A stretch of DNA of 6,108 nt. It comes from Eubacterium sp. UBA3279. Lineage in GTDB: Bacteria; Bacillota; Clostridia; Lachnospirales; Lachnospiraceae. The notes under the pieces were generated by a model, which worked only from the letters and a program-made list of their open reading frames with translations, had not been told where the DNA came from and did not search any database. Shown here one piece after another: positions 1 to 5,490 of this stretch (position 1 is the first letter of the stretch; each line of letters starts with the position of its first letter). The position numbers and the translations under genes were made by a program. The stretch lies in the NCBI GenBank assembly GCA_002361775.1, contig DETV01000034.1:1-6108 (forward strand), given 5' to 3'.

Positions 1-33
1 CCACGACACAAACCGAGAATCACCTGATTTTCC

Positions 34-54
34 ACCAGACATTGCGTGTCTGGT
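34..54. repeat. Hairpin just downstream of the ATL gene
   Basis: An 8-bp perfect inverted repeat (ACCAGACA / TGTCTGGT) surrounds a 5-nt loop. It begins six bases past the ATL stop codon in the direction of transcription. It could end or stabilise the ATL message, but no run of U follows on either strand, so a standard factor-independent terminator is not supported. Confidence 0.4.
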
Positions 55-59
55 ACAGA

Positions 60-539
60 TTAATCTATTTCAAACAAAAAATTTTCGTAATCTTTTACGT
101 AATATCTGATATTTTTCCGGCCTTTTTGAATAATGATATGTCCCTCTGCTTCCAGTCTTACTTTCTGTGCCTGGATACCTCCGGGATACTTTTCATTCAA
201 TTCACCATTTGCTTTCAGCGTTCTCCAGTAAGGAGTTTTATCTTTCAATCTCTGATGGCTTGCCCAGGCAGCAATAGATACAAAAATTCCGGCAGTTATA
301 GGTTCTGTAAAATCTGCATCATTCTCTTTTGCAAAAAATTCTCTTATCTTTCCAACTGTAATCACTTTACCATATGGAATTTTTTTCATCACTTCATCAT
401 AAGCAATGGGCGGTGCAAAGTACATTTTGTTTCCACCATATTTTTCAATGCTCTTTACATCCGTGATTATCTGAAACTTTGGCATATCTTTATTATCCTG
501 CAGCATTGCATTAAAATCCTTCTTATCTTCATTAGCCAT
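60..539 (-). CDS. Alkyltransferase-like (ATL) protein, MGMT DNA-binding fold without the acceptor cysteine
   Basis: A 159-residue protein carrying the C-terminal DNA-binding domain of O6-alkylguanine-DNA alkyltransferases. Residues 54-70 (IPYGKVITVGKIREFFA) match the family's helix-turn-helix, and residues 119-133 (PGGIQAQKVRLEAEG) match its conserved end. Where true MGMT/Ogt has PCHRV, this protein reads PYWRT (103-107), so the alkyl-accepting Cys is Tyr and the His is Trp. By family knowledge, such ATL proteins bind and flip O6-alkylguanine and hand it to nucleotide excision repair rather than reversing it; that role is inferred here. Start: the ATG at 539 has a strong AGGAGG about 8 nt upstream. 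The longer in-frame reading to 596 is rejected because a good promoter lies inside it. Family assignment is firm; function is inferred. Confidence 0.85.
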   Translation of the reverse strand: MANEDKKDFNAMLQDNKDMPKFQIITDVKSIEKYGGNKMYFAPPIAYDEVMKKIPYGKVITVGKIREFFAKENDADFTEPITAGIFVSIAAWASHQRLKDKTPYWRTLKANGELNEKYPGGIQAQKVRLEAEGHIIIQKGRKNIRYYVKDYENFLFEID

Positions 540-577
540 ATCCGCCACCTCCTGATCTAAGAATATACATCTTTCCG

Positions 578-605
578 ATTTTATGCAATGAGACACTTTT
601 GTAAA
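578..605 (-). promoter_or_regulatory. Sigma-A type promoter for the ATL gene
   Basis: On the minus strand, TTTACA (600-605) is followed after 16 nt by TAAAAT (578-583). Each hexamer matches the housekeeping consensus at five of six positions. Transcription would begin near 571, giving a leader of about 30 nt that contains the AGGAGG site. The ATL gene therefore probably has its own promoter, even though it follows the membrane-protein gene in the same direction. Confidence 0.6.
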
Positions 606-625
606 TTTCTTATCATAACCAGAAT

Positions 626-1093
626 TTATAACTCTTTCCTATGATTTAAGTGAATGCCAATATGTCCTACCCCCAGTATTATTGTAGACACGAATAACAT
701 TGGGTTTCGTCCGTATATAGCAATCAAACAACACGCTATAACTGGAAGAGTAGCACCTGCAACAGGAATACCCATTATACTGCTATAAAAATCTTTCATC
801 GTCTTTTCACTTTTAAAATATCGTATCCAATATAATTCATACATAATCATCAGCACAAATGCAGCAATTAACCAAATCATCCATGCTGTAATACCTTGAA
901 TATTAAAATCACTGAAAATCAGCAACAAACAAGTCACTAAAACTTCGCCGGCTCTCTCAAACAACAGCAAGATTTTGTTTTCATTATGTACATATTTTTC
1001 GTAATCCTTTGGCTGATTCTTCGTCCAATATAAGTTTGGAATCATCAACATGATAAGAAAAATCAATCCAATATATGAAAATCCCAAATGCAT
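626..1093 (-). CDS. Multi-pass membrane protein of unknown function
   Basis: A 155-residue, very hydrophobic protein that I cannot assign to a named family. About five membrane-spanning stretches can be read: roughly residues 5-23, 49-61 (short), 70-88, 108-127 and 131-148. A charged segment (NQPKDYEKYVHNENK) lies between the first two, and a basic segment (RYFKSEKTMK) lies between the third and fourth. It ends in a His-rich tail (GHIGIHLNHRKEL). It has no signal peptide distinct from helix 1 and no recognisable enzyme motif. The ATG at 1093 is preceded by GAGGTGA at good spacing. It lies 73 nt after the GIY-YIG gene and 86 nt before the ATL gene, so it may share the former's transcript. A transporter or a membrane-bound enzyme is possible; the sequence does not decide. 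Confidence 0.75.
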   Translation of the reverse strand: MHLGFSYIGLIFLIMLMIPNLYWTKNQPKDYEKYVHNENKILLLFERAGEVLVTCLLLIFSDFNIQGITAWMIWLIAAFVLMIMYELYWIRYFKSEKTMKDFYSSIMGIPVAGATLPVIACCLIAIYGRNPMLFVSTIILGVGHIGIHLNHRKEL

Positions 1094-1120
1094 ACATTCA
1101 CCTCATGATTCCCGATAATT

Positions 1121-1167
1121 TTCAGTCCTATAAACTGAACTACGATTTTTCATTTTGAAGAAAAATC
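1121..1167. repeat. Two AT-rich inverted repeats between the GIY-YIG and membrane-protein genes
   Basis: The first is an 8-bp repeat, GATTTTTC (1144-1151) with GAAAAATC (1160-1167), which begins in the GIY-YIG stop codon. The second is a 6-bp repeat, TTCAGT (1121-1126) with ACTGAA (1134-1139). On the minus strand they form successive weak hairpins directly after the GIY-YIG stop. They might attenuate read-through into the membrane-protein gene, but neither is GC-rich or followed by a clear U tract. Confidence 0.3.
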
Positions 1168-1946
1168 TAAACAATCAATCGTTTTCTTAAATATCCGCTT
1201 TTCTTCATTCGTTCATATGTACCAAGTGTATCATTTTTATTTATAAACTCCAATGTTTCGTCATATTCCATTCCTAATATAAGTAAATTCATTCTTGCAG
1301 CATGCAAATAATTCTCGTACCATTCCCATTCTGGATTCCTAGACAATTCTCGAATTGTAGAGCGTGATACTATAGGATTTATTGCGTAATTATCTGGTTG
1401 ACAAAAACTATTTACAATATTAATATTGTTCTCCATTACTTTTGTTTGTCTCACCATAGAACCACCCATACTATTCCATAGAGGAAAATGACCATACTTT
1501 CTTCGGAATGACTCAATTAATATGCCTTCTACTCTCTTTATATCATCTCGTCCTTGCTCACTTAACATATCCTCAATTGGAGAGTTCTGCTGCTTTGCAA
1601 ATTTCTCATACACTTTTCTGTTTCTATGAACCAACGGTTGAGATAACGGCGATTGCACAAATATTGTGTAACCCAATCGTTCATTTCTTGAAAAATAATC
1701 TTCAATTTGTTTTTGTTTCGATCCCTCTTTAATTGGTAAAATCCCATTATGCTGTTTAAATCTTTCTGCTAGGTCGCCTGCTAATCCAATATAGAGAACT
1801 GCTTCCGCATAGTAATCCCAAAAACAATAAATTCCTGCCGAAGCCCAACCGTAGTTATCTGTCGGAGAACATAAATCATCGATAGCATCTGCCATTTCCA
1901 AGGCTTCTTCTTTTCTATACGCATCTATAATAACTGTTCCAAACAT
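1167..1946 (-). CDS. GIY-YIG nuclease-fold protein with a long C-terminal extension
   Basis: A 259-residue protein with a GIY-YIG endonuclease-type domain in its first 160 residues. G38-I-Y40 lies in one strand and L-Y52-I-G54 in the next, followed by the usual A-G-D-L-A-E-R62 and H66. Further on, E140 (RVEGILIESF) fits the catalytic metal-binding Glu, and N158 (PLWN) fits the conserved Asn. An insert at about 70-135 separates the two halves. Residues 160-259 match nothing I recognise and may bind DNA or a partner. The ATG at 1946 has AAGGAG seven nt upstream. The gene begins a new transcription unit after the relaxase terminator. It could be a homing or defence nuclease, or a DNA-processing protein of a mobile element; only the fold is well supported. 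Confidence 0.75.
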   Translation of the reverse strand: MFGTVIIDAYRKEEALEMADAIDDLCSPTDNYGWASAGIYCFWDYYAEAVLYIGLAGDLAERFKQHNGILPIKEGSKQKQIEDYFSRNERLGYTIFVQSPLSQPLVHRNRKVYEKFAKQQNSPIEDMLSEQGRDDIKRVEGILIESFRRKYGHFPLWNSMGGSMVRQTKVMENNINIVNSFCQPDNYAINPIVSRSTIRELSRNPEWEWYENYLHAARMNLLILGMEYDETLEFINKNDTLGTYERMKKSGYLRKRLIV

Positions 1947-1984
1947 TACATATCTCCTTGCTAAACACCATCTGTCTTTTTCTC

Positions 1985-1993
1985 ATTTTATCA
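1985..1993 (-). promoter_or_regulatory. Possible extended -10 promoter for the GIY-YIG gene
   Basis: On the minus strand the sequence TGATAAAAT contains the extended -10 TG dinucleotide and TAAAAT (five of six consensus bases). It lies about 40 nt before the GIY-YIG start codon and downstream of the relaxase terminator, where a promoter is expected. No convincing -35 box is present at standard spacing. Confidence 0.35.
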
Positions 1994-2026
1994 CACTCAC
2001 ATTCCAAACACCATTCTTATATTAGC

Positions 2027-2052
2027 AAAAGAACAGCCTTCCGACTGCTCTC
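2027..2052 (-). terminator. Factor-independent terminator of the relaxase transcript
   Basis: Read on the minus strand, GAGAGCAGTC and GGCTGTTC(TT) pair around a GGAA (GNRA-type) tetraloop. The stem is about ten pairs, including three G-U pairs, and runs into a TTTT tract. It lies about 65 nt past the relaxase stop and before the GIY-YIG gene, so it separates the mobilization module from the left-hand genes. Confidence 0.65.
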
Positions 2053-2116
2053 TGTGCTTACTATAATGTAGCTAACTTACATATCGTTCGCATCCTATAT
2101 ATGTTTTTTCATATTC

Positions 2117-3511
2117 TCACAACTCCATTTCTTTGTGTTTGATTTTATTTTTCTTCTGCTGCATATTGTGCTCCTGGCTTCTTTCTCTGCCCCATTGCAG
2201 CCTGTCACTCAGTTTTCTCGGCATCTGCTCTTTTCGTTTTTGTTCTTCCAGTGCCTTTTCCTTCTGAATATCACGCCAAATTGCCGACTCTATAGTATCA
2301 CTGCCAAATATCCGTAGTGCTCTTTTATATTTATCTGATATTACTTCCAGCTTATCTACATCATCACACAACTGATTGCACATATCCGCCACCTTATCAG
2401 CATCCTTTTCTAGATCATCATAATCTTTCTTCAACTGCTGATATTTATCTCTCCATTTTTCTGCTTCTCTGGAAAGTTCTATCACCTTTGCAGCTAATCC
2501 TGCAATATAATTCTTCATCTTAGCGAACAGAGGTTTAATCTTTTTATTGCGGTATGTAGACGCCAGTTCCAGTGCCCCGACTTCTGGCAACACTAATTTA
2601 ATTTGCCCGGAATTCTTTAATTCCTTATCAATACTATTTATGATTGGCTGTAACTGATTCCGTTGCTTCTCCATATGCTTCAGTTCTTTGTCCGCCTGTT
2701 CTTTGCTTTCCCTGACTTGATCTCTGGCTTTTTCTGCATCAGCTTTTTCCTGATTAAGCGCCTTTATATCTGATTCTGTCGCTTCTACATCTGCTGTCAA
2801 ATTTTCTATTTTCTGCTCCAGCTCCTTTACTTCTTTTGCACGTTCCTTCTTCTTAAAATTATACACATCCAGATGTTCTTCATGAGTTCCTTTCTGCTCC
2901 CATTCGATTTCATGCCGCTCCATAATCTCTGCCAGAACTTCTTTTTCATGATTGATCCATTGATTCAATTCTGTATCATGCTTGGCACCGCCTTGAAATC
3001 CAAGGCTTTTCAACGCCTGTTTCAACGAGACTCTTGTATCCATTCCTTTTCCCTTCCATCCGGTCACATAAGGTACAAAATCAATATGTAGATGTGGGGT
3101 AGCTTCGTCCTGATGCAGATAGCAGCAAAATACCCGGAGTGTTGGATTTCGTCTCTGAAAATCCTGCATATATTCATCCAATACTTTCACCGCAAGATCT
3201 CCCTCTGGTGTCCCGGCAGCCATATCTTTATTATTTCCAATCTGGAAAATTACTTCATGGAACAACTTCTCCTGCTTTCCATGCTGAATCTTATCATAAT
3301 AATTCGTAATCTTCCGATCATTTCTTTTCCCGACATTATACCGTTCTACCGATTCATCAAACAGTTCTTTGTAAACATCCTTCAGATTTTCATCCCGGTA
3401 ACAAATGTTCAGATATACTCTGTTCTGATTAACATTTTCTGCAATAAAATCCCTTCTGTTATGCGCAAGAGAACCTGTTCCTGTCATACCGCTGATTGTT
3501 CTTTTCATCAT
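2117..3511 (-). CDS. MobV-family relaxase (Pre/Mob plasmid recombination protein)
   Basis: A 464-residue DNA relaxase that nicks oriT and starts mobilization. Near the N terminus A16-H17-N18-R19-R20 matches MobV motif I; in the family type protein MobM the equivalent His is the residue that joins covalently to DNA. The metal-binding motif III is intact at 133-144 (HQDEATPHLHID), with two of the histidines in PHLH. Residues 222-285 are a long charged coiled coil, a second coiled coil covers about 345-395, and the C terminus is basic (QQKKNKIKHK), all usual in MobV proteins. The first of two adjacent ATG codons is chosen because GAGGTGA lies nine nt upstream of it. The 195-nt gap upstream is rich in repeats, as expected for an oriT beside its relaxase. 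The gene looks complete and functional. Confidence 0.95.
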   Translation of the reverse strand: MMKRTISGMTGTGSLAHNRRDFIAENVNQNRVYLNICYRDENLKDVYKELFDESVERYNVGKRNDRKITNYYDKIQHGKQEKLFHEVIFQIGNNKDMAAGTPEGDLAVKVLDEYMQDFQRRNPTLRVFCCYLHQDEATPHLHIDFVPYVTGWKGKGMDTRVSLKQALKSLGFQGGAKHDTELNQWINHEKEVLAEIMERHEIEWEQKGTHEEHLDVYNFKKKERAKEVKELEQKIENLTADVEATESDIKALNQEKADAEKARDQVRESKEQADKELKHMEKQRNQLQPIINSIDKELKNSGQIKLVLPEVGALELASTYRNKKIKPLFAKMKNYIAGLAAKVIELSREAEKWRDKYQQLKKDYDDLEKDADKVADMCNQLCDDVDKLEVISDKYKRALRIFGSDTIESAIWRDIQKEKALEEQKRKEQMPRKLSDRLQWGRERSQEHNMQQKKNKIKHKEMEL

Positions 3512-3541
3512 CCTATTTTTTCACCTCACATTCTCTAAATA

Positions 3542-3557
3542 GTGCCGGATACGGCAC
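3542..3557. repeat. GTGCCG-GATA-CGGCAC hairpin upstream of the relaxase
   Basis: A perfect 6-bp GC-rich inverted repeat surrounds a GATA tetraloop, about 30 nt before the relaxase start. It is followed farther upstream by a second small hairpin, GCCC-GTTA-GGGC (3573-3584). Together with the palindrome at 3591-3611 they form three inverted repeats within 70 nt. This is typical of relaxase binding and nick regions, or of an autoregulatory operator. Confidence 0.55.
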
Positions 3558-3590
3558 ATAAATTGTATTCATGCCCGTTAGGGCGGTTTT

Positions 3591-3611
3591 GTTACTTTTG
3601 TCAAAAGTAAC
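3591..3611. repeat. Near-perfect palindrome in the oriT candidate
   Basis: GTTACTTTTG (3591-3600) and CAAAAGTAAC (3602-3611) are exact inverted copies separated by a single T. With so short a spacer it is more likely a two-fold protein-binding site, or a cruciform-prone site on DNA, than an RNA hairpin. Half of it (TCAAAAGTA) recurs in direct orientation at 3643-3651. Confidence 0.7.
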
Positions 3612-3706
3612 GCAAAAGCACTTTCGACAGCCGTACCGTCCATCAAAAGTACCCCTGCGCCCTGCCAGGAGCTTTTCTTCCCTTCGGTCGGTATGTCTGT
3701 GCCCTG

Positions 3707-3928
3707 TTATATCCTTGCCTGAATATATTCCAGGTCACCACGATACGGTGTGCCCACCAGATACCAGTTCCGCTCAGCATCCATTTCCATCCGGGTCTGT
3801 ACCCATCTGCCATCCAGCAAAATCTGCAGGCATTCCCCACAATGCAATCCGGTATCAATCCATAAGTCCGATAACAAGATGCCGTATCTTCCGTTACTAC
3901 TGTTGTAACCAAGTCTTCCCTCTCTCAT
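3707..3928 (-). CDS. DUF5348 small protein of mobile elements
   Basis: A 73-residue protein that I recognise as the DUF5348 family. The features are an N-terminal GRLGYNSSNGRYG, a central DLWIDTGLHCGECL, and a C-terminal WYLVGTPYRGDLEYI. The family is small, of unknown function, and common in clostridial mobile elements. Two cysteines (C30 and C33 in HCGEC) could bind metal, but this is speculation. Start: the ATG at 3928 is preceded by AAAGGAG at eight nt. An alternative ATG at 3985 would add 19 residues, but those codons contain the strong ribosome site itself (W-K-G-D-W), so the shorter form is preferred. It sits between the 77-residue gene and the oriT candidate, which suggests a role in mobilization or plasmid-like maintenance (inference). 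Confidence 0.8.
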   Translation of the reverse strand: MREGRLGYNSSNGRYGILLSDLWIDTGLHCGECLQILLDGRWVQTRMEMDAERNWYLVGTPYRGDLEYIQARI

Positions 3929-4055
3929 TGTCCAGTCTCCTTTCCAGATACATTCAAAATCCCTACCAAGGATGCCCTGAATCATGGCTTCCTTTCAGAT
4001 GTCTTACAAAAACTTCCGTACTCACATCTGCAACTTTTCCTTGTCTGCCATTTAT

Positions 4056-4078
4056 ACAGGAGCGTGCCACGCCCCTGT
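4056..4078 (-). repeat. Hairpin in the gap between the 77-residue and DUF5348 genes
   Basis: ACAGGAGCG (4056-4064) and CGCCCCTGT (4070-4078) pair around a 5-nt loop to give nine pairs; the single non-Watson-Crick position is a G-U pair on the minus strand. It starts about 22 nt after the stop of the 77-residue gene and is followed by ATAAAT rather than a U run. It may be a weak terminator or a message-stabilising hairpin. The rest of this 171-nt gap shows nothing else that I can support. Confidence 0.45.
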
Positions 4079-4099
4079 CATATGGCATTCAAAGAAGAA

Positions 4100-4333
4100 T
4101 TACCATCGAAAGTCAGCCTGTATTCCTCGCCTGTCCAGATACTCCTGGCGAGCTTTTTCCCGTTCTTCCTCTGTTGGAGCGGTTTTTGATTTCGTATATA
4201 ATTCACGTTCCACCATAGTGTTCATTTTCTGCTCCAATCCTTTTTTCACATCATCGGCACAACTATCATCATCAAGCAGATGATATCGGAGCAGTTTCAT
4301 AAATAATTGCTGCGGTACTTGTACATTTTTCAT
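4100..4333 (-). CDS. Small conserved-type protein of the mobilization module, function unknown
   Basis: A 77-residue soluble, highly charged protein. It opens with a short V-Q-V-P stretch and a predicted helix (QQLFMKLLRYHLL), then an acidic turn (DDDSCADD). A long helical segment follows (KKGLEQKMNTMVERELY), and then a Glu/Arg-rich helix (TEEEREKARQEYL) ending in RRGIQADFRW. Proteins of this shape are familiar to me from Firmicutes mobile elements, where they carry uninformative names; I assign no function. The ATG at 4333 has AAAGGAG about six nt upstream. It follows the ATPase gene after a 70-nt gap that contains a strong hairpin just before the ribosome site. A DNA-binding or ATPase-partner role is possible but unproven. 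Confidence 0.75.
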   Translation of the reverse strand: MKNVQVPQQLFMKLLRYHLLDDDSCADDVKKGLEQKMNTMVERELYTKSKTAPTEEEREKARQEYLDRRGIQADFRW

Positions 4334-4347
4334 TCATAGCTCCTTTC

Positions 4348-4396
4348 AAGATAGCAAGATTCCCTGTTCTTAAAGAGATGGTAATCTTGCCATCTT
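4348..4396 (-). promoter_or_regulatory. Hairpin directly before the ribosome site of the 77-residue gene
   Basis: AAGATAGCAAGATT (4348-4361) and AATCTTGCCATCTT (4383-4396) are 14-nt inverted copies with one non-matching position. That position becomes a G-U pair on the minus strand, which is the transcribed sense. The loop is 21 nt. The stem ends two to three nt before AAAGGAG, and no U run follows. It is therefore more likely to tune translation or protect a processed message end than to terminate. The effect is inferred. Confidence 0.5.
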
Positions 4397-4403
4397 CCCA
4401 ATA

Positions 4404-5417
4404 CTATTCAGGCAACATCCAGAACCACTGATTACCAATCTTCACAGACTCAATTTCCAGTTCCTTCTTCGCATTCCATAGTGTTTTCTTTTTAATCCCC
4501 CGACTTTCTGCTTCTTCCGCCACCTTTGTCTGGGCTACAGAACCGGATACCAAAATTTCCTTTAAAAATTCCTTTGCTTCGTGAATTTTCTGCCCCCGGT
4601 TGTCTCCGCTTAACAAATCATCTGCACTGATGTCATATTCCCCAATCCATTCAAATCCAGTATCTTTATCCAAACGAAATGCAATAGATTTTCCTTCCGG
4701 TGCAAGGGAACTTTTTACATGACACACCACACGAATTTCAGGTTCATCCTTGATCCTTCCGACAATCAGTACGCTTCTGGCTGCTGCTTGAAAATCAATA
4801 GAGCCAAGTCCACGGTATGACGATTTCCCATTACTGTTTTTGTTCATATGACCAATCAAAATAATCGCACAATGATATTTCTCAGCAAGCACCGCTACAC
4901 GCTTCATCAAGGGGCGAATTTCATTTGCCCTGTGCATATCTACAGCAGCCCCCAGAAAACCCTGTATCGAGTCTAAAACTACAAGGCGTGCTTTTGTCTT
5001 TATAATAGCTTCTTCTAATCTAGCATCCATCATAGTCAACGCCTGATCGTTATCATCAATTACCATCACTCTGGAACAGTCTGCACCTGCTGAAAGAAGT
5101 CGGGGCTTAATGGTATCGCCCAATCCATCCTCTGCAGTCTGATAAATTACATTTACCGGCTCCAGATCCACTGTTTTTGCCTCCAAGGCTGGTTCATCAC
5201 TGCCCGATGGTAATACTGCCTCGCCTTTTGTCAGCTTTGCAATAATCTGCAGTACCATTGTGGTCTTGCCCTCACCGGGATCTCCCTGCACGATCGTAAC
5301 TTTCCCAAAGGGAATAAAGGGATAAAGCAGCCAATCTATTTTTTCTACCTCTACCTGTTCCATATTTATCAGTTTTAAATTCGGTTCATCTCTTCTGTTA
5401 TCCAAAATTACCTCCAT
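4404..5417 (-). CDS. RepA/RecA-fold ATPase (replicative-helicase-like) with C-terminal winged-helix-like tail
   Basis: A 337-residue P-loop ATPase of the RepA-like/AAA_25 type, which by family act as ring helicases for plasmid replication. The entry segment W29-L-L-Y-P-F-I-P-F leads into Walker A, GDPGEGKTT (45-53). IYQTAEDGLGDTIKPRL (91-107) is a family signature, Walker B is LVVLD (145-149), and IILIGHMNK (185-193) with the Ser/Arg-rich SSYRGLGS (199-206) complete the core. Residues 278-337 look like a winged helix (VAEEAESRGIKKKTLWNAKKEL then a strand pair). Start: the ATG at 5417 has no good ribosome site, whereas a TTG at 5405 (four codons in) has GGAGG five nt upstream and may be the true start. 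No separate replication initiator or primase is visible. The role in replicating the excised element is inferred; binding to ATP is well supported. Confidence 0.88.
   Translation of the reverse strand: MEVILDNRRDEPNLKLINMEQVEVEKIDWLLYPFIPFGKVTIVQGDPGEGKTTMVLQIIAKLTKGEAVLPSGSDEPALEAKTVDLEPVNVIYQTAEDGLGDTIKPRLLSAGADCSRVMVIDDNDQALTMMDARLEEAIIKTKARLVVLDSIQGFLGAAVDMHRANEIRPLMKRVAVLAEKYHCAIILIGHMNKNSNGKSSYRGLGSIDFQAAARSVLIVGRIKDEPEIRVVCHVKSSLAPEGKSIAFRLDKDTGFEWIGEYDISADDLLSGDNRGQKIHEAKEFLKEILVSGSVAQTKVAEEAESRGIKKKTLWNAKKELEIESVKIGNQWFWMLPE
5406..5415 (-). promoter_or_regulatory. Ribosome site that may decide a TTG start for the ATPase
   Basis: The minus-strand sequence GGAGGTAATT leads directly into TTG (5403-5405). 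The motif lies inside the first codons of the ATG reading, whose own upstream bases (CTTTCAACAGAAA) show no Shine-Dalgarno match. This favours the TTG start, which makes the protein four residues shorter. Confidence 0.5.
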
Positions 5418-5435
5418 TTTCTGTTGAAAGAAAGT

Positions 5436-5490
5436 GGAGACTTTGGTAGAATAACCTTAGTATTTGATTTGGATTTTCTACCAAGTCTCC
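5436..5490. repeat. Long inverted repeat before the ATPase gene
   Basis: GGAGACTTTGGTAGAA (5436-5451) and TTCTACCAAGTCTCC (5476-5490) are inverted copies that differ by one extra T in the left arm, around a 24-nt AT-rich spacer. On the minus strand it lies about 20 nt upstream of the ATPase start codon. It could be an RNA attenuator, an operator, or a replication-origin hairpin used by the ATPase. It directly abuts the next hairpin with no base between. Confidence 0.65.

Larger units (their letters stand above)
3541..3660. other. Candidate origin of transfer (oriT) region
   Basis: This non-coding stretch between the DUF5348 gene and the relaxase holds three successive inverted repeats (3542-3557, 3573-3584, 3591-3611). 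It also has several copies of a CAAAAGTA-like word: direct at 3602-3609 and 3644-3651, inverted at 3592-3599, and a variant GCAAAAGCA at 3612-3620. MobV relaxases act at an inverted-repeat oriT next to their own gene, so this position and structure fit. I do not see the nick sequence known from pMV158-type plasmids, so the nick site cannot be placed and the assignment is inference. Confidence 0.5.

Noticed and set aside
1..42. Minus-strand ATG at 42 opening a frame that runs off the left edge (M-S-G-G-K-S-G-D-S-R-F)
   Set aside because: Only 14 codons are visible, there is no ribosome site, and the start lies inside the post-ATL hairpin; it cannot be told from chance.
42..560. 172-codon plus-strand frame opposite the ATL gene
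   Set aside because: It is the complement of a clear MGMT-fold gene with promoter and ribosome site; its product is Phe/Ile/Cys-rich as expected from antisense reading of AT-rich coding DNA.
2079..2109. Plus-strand terminator-like sequence (ACATAT / ATATGT followed by T6)
   Set aside because: The stem is six A/T-rich pairs with a 14-nt loop and no plus-strand gene precedes it; the T run is more simply AT-rich sequence after the relaxase stop.
3092..3538. 148-codon plus-strand frame opposite the relaxase
   Set aside because: It is antisense to the MobV catalytic domain, with no ribosome site and no recognisable motif.
3643..3912. 89-codon minus-strand frame overlapping DUF5348 in another frame
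   Set aside because: DUF5348 has the family motifs and the better ribosome site; this frame has neither.
4026..4055. Nine-codon minus-strand frame (MADKEKLQM) between the 77-residue and DUF5348 genes
   Set aside because: It has no ribosome site, and its length is within chance expectation.
3571..4218. 215-codon open frame on the plus strand across the oriT candidate, DUF5348 and the 77-residue gene
   Set aside because: It is antisense to two well-supported genes, has no ribosome site before its ATG, and has a Pro/Ser/Arg-rich, low-information composition typical of a shadow frame.
5436..5490. Invertible promoter (phase-variation switch) bounded by the long inverted repeat
   Set aside because: The spacer between the arms is only 24 nt and holds no convincing promoter; the single-base length difference between arms fits a hairpin better than a recombinase site pair.
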